Shown piece after piece: positions 5,742 through 6,932 of a stretch of DNA of 6,932 nt. Every line of letters starts with the position of its first letter. Positions within the stretch are counted from its first letter, which is position 1. The stretch lies in contig DOUV01000321.1 in assembly GCA_003520455.1 (NCBI GenBank), forward strand, positions 1 through 6,932. Reading direction: 5' to 3'. The notes below the pieces were generated by a model. The model was given only the letters and a program-made list of their open reading frames with translations. It had not been told where the DNA came from and made no database searches. Source of the DNA: Chloroflexota bacterium. Its GTDB lineage: Bacteria > Chloroflexota > Anaerolineae > Ardenticatenales > Ardenticatenaceae. Position numbers and translations under genes: made by a program.

Positions 5742-6344
5742 TCAGTAGTCTTCTCCCCACTCGGCGTAGAACTCCAGCAAAAACTGCTCCAAAACCGCGT
5801 GGCGGTGCTCGGCCAGCCGGCACCCTTCGGCGGTGTTCATGCCATCCTTCAGCCTGAGGAGCTTGTCGTAGAAGTGCTCGACCGAGTTGGTGGGATCGTG
5901 AGGATCGTAGAGCGGGCGGCCGCGCGCACCGCCGACGGCGAAGACCCGGGCGATGCCGATGGCGCCGATGGCATCGAGTCGGTCGGCGTCCTGCAAGATC
6001 GCCGACTCGAGCGAGGTGGCCCTCCACCCGCGTGAGTAGCTGTGCTCGTTGATCGCCTGGGTAATCGCGGGGAGCTTGTGGGGTGGTACGTCGAACGGCG
6101 CGAGCAGTGGGACAATAGTCGCCGCCTCGATCAGGGCATTGCTGCTGCCAGGCTGCTTCGGGCTGATGTCGTGCAGCAGCACCGCCGGGTCGAGAATCTC
6201 GTGGTCCACTGCGGGCTCGGTGGCAGCAATTGCCTGCGCCAAACGCCAGACCCGGACGACGTGATGCCAGTCGTGAGCCGGATCGGTGGCCATGATCCCG
6301 GTCAGGACCGGGCGGAGCGCTTCAGGTGTGAGGGCGGTGAGCAT
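5742..6344 (-). CDS. HD-domain phosphohydrolase, YedJ/YpgQ type
   Basis: This 200-residue cytoplasmic metal-dependent phosphohydrolase is of the usual length for the YedJ/YpgQ group. The metal-binding HD set is visible: HDWHHVVRVW (24-33), LLHDI with H58-D59, and QDADRLDAIGAIGIAR (118-133) with D119/D121. RGRPLYDP (141-148), HFYDKLLRLKDGMNT (157-171) and the C-terminal AEHRH...FYAEW are characteristic of this group. From memory, B. subtilis YpgQ has nucleotide pyrophosphohydrolase activity; whether this protein does the same is inference. The ATG at 6344 begins just where family similarity begins. The ribosome site is weak (only GGA about nine bases upstream). A longer open frame to 6614 enters the upstream gene and was not used. 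The gene has gaps on both sides, so it is probably a single-gene unit or the distal gene after the glycosyltransferase. Confidence 0.9.
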   Translation of the reverse strand: MLTALTPEALRPVLTGIMATDPAHDWHHVVRVWRLAQAIAATEPAVDHEILDPAVLLHDISPKQPGSSNALIEAATIVPLLAPFDVPPHKLPAITQAINEHSYSRGWRATSLESAILQDADRLDAIGAIGIARVFAVGGARGRPLYDPHDPTNSVEHFYDKLLRLKDGMNTAEGCRLAEHRHAVLEQFLLEFYAEWGEDY

Positions 6345-6505
6345 GGTTCGGATCCAGGAACTCGTGGAGAGTGGAGAGTAACGGCTCTTTTGAAGCCGGG
6401 CGCGACGTCGAGGTCGCTCCGCATGGAATCGTGGTGACGTGTGGCCCCCCTGGTGTGCGCAAGATCGAGTGGTGTCACATGTGCCAACTGCAGTGTTAGC
6501 ACGCC
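6345..6505. other. Intergenic region between the glycosyltransferase and the HD gene
   Basis: This 161-base gap holds a tandem GTGGAGA pair (6364-6377) and two short hairpins: CGGCT/AGCCG (6382-6398) and GCGAC/GTCGC (6402-6417). A near-perfect palindrome TGTCACATGTGCCA (6473-6486) overlaps the hairpin that follows the glycosyltransferase. A possible -35, TTGGCA, lies at about 6482-6487 on the minus strand, but no acceptable -10 follows it. The promoter of the HD gene therefore remains unidentified. Confidence 0.4.
6481..6502 (-). terminator. Short hairpin just after the glycosyltransferase stop
   Basis: On the minus strand GTGCTAAC and GTTGGCAC form an eight-pair stem with one G-T pair and the loop ACTGCA. 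It begins three bases after the stop codon. It is followed by ATGTGACACC rather than a T-run, so it is a weak terminator candidate only. Confidence 0.35.
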
Positions 6506-6932
6506 CTATGGACAGAGAGGAGCGCGATCGGCGAGATCGGGGCGCAGGAAAAGCACGCGTTTCGGAGCGTACTGGCAGCCGACGACGTAGTGCTTTTCGA
6601 CCCAGGCCCGCCACTCCGGGAGGCTGGCGAAGCGGTCACTCCAGAAGACGATGGCGGCCGGCTGCTCGCGCTGGGTGGCGGCCACGAGCTCATCCACGGT
6701 TAGAAAACCGGACGCGATCTTGGTGAAGGAGGTATCGGTCAGGTCGGGCGGGAGACGGCGACCGGCGCGGAAGGCGATCATTGGGTCGTCGCTAACGAGA
6801 GGTTGATCCGGCGGGACGGTCGCCATCAGCCAGGGAATCACGCTGGTCCGAAGCAGGGTGGGCCGCGAGACTGGGCTGAAGAGGGCTTCATCGCGGTGCA
6901 GGGCCACCGGCCAGGCCGGTACCGCCACCAAC
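6506..6932 (-). CDS. C-terminal part of a GT39-like membrane glycosyltransferase (5' end outside window)
   Basis: This is the last 142 or so codons of a larger gene. The frame is open to the window edge and the first visible codon (TTG at 6931) is internal, so the true start is not seen. The visible part begins with a short hydrophobic stretch, LVAVPAWPVAL, that looks like the end of a membrane helix. A soluble domain follows, with LVSDDPMIAFRAGRRLPPDLTDTS, LTVDELVAATQ and AAIVFWSDRFASLP. This extracytoplasmic domain, ending in a YAPKRVLFLR-like strand, resembles the tail of GT39/PMT-like glycosyltransferases common in Chloroflexota, which transfer sugars from polyprenyl-phosphate donors at the membrane. 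The catalytic first loop and most membrane helices are out of view, so activity cannot be checked. The stop TAG is at 6506-6508. The family call comes from recognising the tail only and could be wrong at family level. Confidence 0.7.
   Translation of the reverse strand, partial: LVAVPAWPVALHRDEALFSPVSRPTLLRTSVIPWLMATVPPDQPLVSDDPMIAFRAGRRLPPDLTDTSFTKIASGFLTVDELVAATQREQPAAIVFWSDRFASLPEWRAWVEKHYVVGCQYAPKRVLFLRPDLADRAPLCP

Noticed and set aside
5620..6027. Second minus-strand frame through the end of the HD gene
   Set aside because: Its translation is Arg/His-rich and without motifs, while the overlapping HD frame carries all family motifs.
6345..6614. Extended N-terminus of the HD protein
   Set aside because: It would overlap the glycosyltransferase gene by about 100 bases, is low-complexity and Arg/Ser-rich, and family similarity begins only after the ATG at 6344.

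Overview
The window is about two-thirds G+C. All six supported genes lie on the minus strand, so the layout below is given in the direction of transcription, from high to low coordinates. The gene set is a long GT39-type membrane glycosyltransferase tail, a YedJ/YpgQ-type HD protein, a lipoprotein HtrA protease, a MopB_3-type molybdopterin oxidoreductase and a MarR/DrrA-type ABC pair. Together with the high G+C this resembles Chloroflexota, perhaps the Thermomicrobia/Sphaerobacter side. That placement is an inference from protein style only; no rRNA or marker gene is present.

Layout. (1) 6932-6506: C-terminal part of a GT39-like membrane protein whose start lies outside the window. (2) 6344-5742: HD-domain phosphohydrolase, preceded by a 160 bp gap with small palindromes. 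(3) 5741-5355: about 390 bp without a gene, holding several inverted repeats and a promoter candidate. (4) 5354-4083: HtrA/DegP-like serine protease with a lipoprotein signal, followed by a strong hairpin. (5) 4082-3745: about 340 bp without a gene, holding a promoter candidate and a structured leader. (6) 3744-1654: 696-residue cytoplasmic molybdopterin oxidoreductase with a 4Fe-4S motif, followed by a hairpin terminator candidate. (7) 1533-81: a two-gene operon, MarR regulator then ABC ATPase, overlapping by 8 bp. It has a good sigma70-type promoter whose -10 and start region carry MarR-like inverted repeats. (8) 69-1: a long perfect inverted repeat.

How the genes fit together. Only the MarR-ABC pair is a clear functional unit, an autoregulated exporter operon of the drug or lipid efflux type. 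Its membrane subunit is not in view. The other genes look like separate transcription units, each with its own gap and hairpin. No CRISPR array, tRNA, rRNA, transposase or phage gene was seen.

The most interesting features are non-coding: the 23-bp-arm inverted repeat at the window start, the leader of the molybdopterin enzyme with possible alternative pairings, and the operator-like repeats upstream of marR and htrA. None is proof of a new system.
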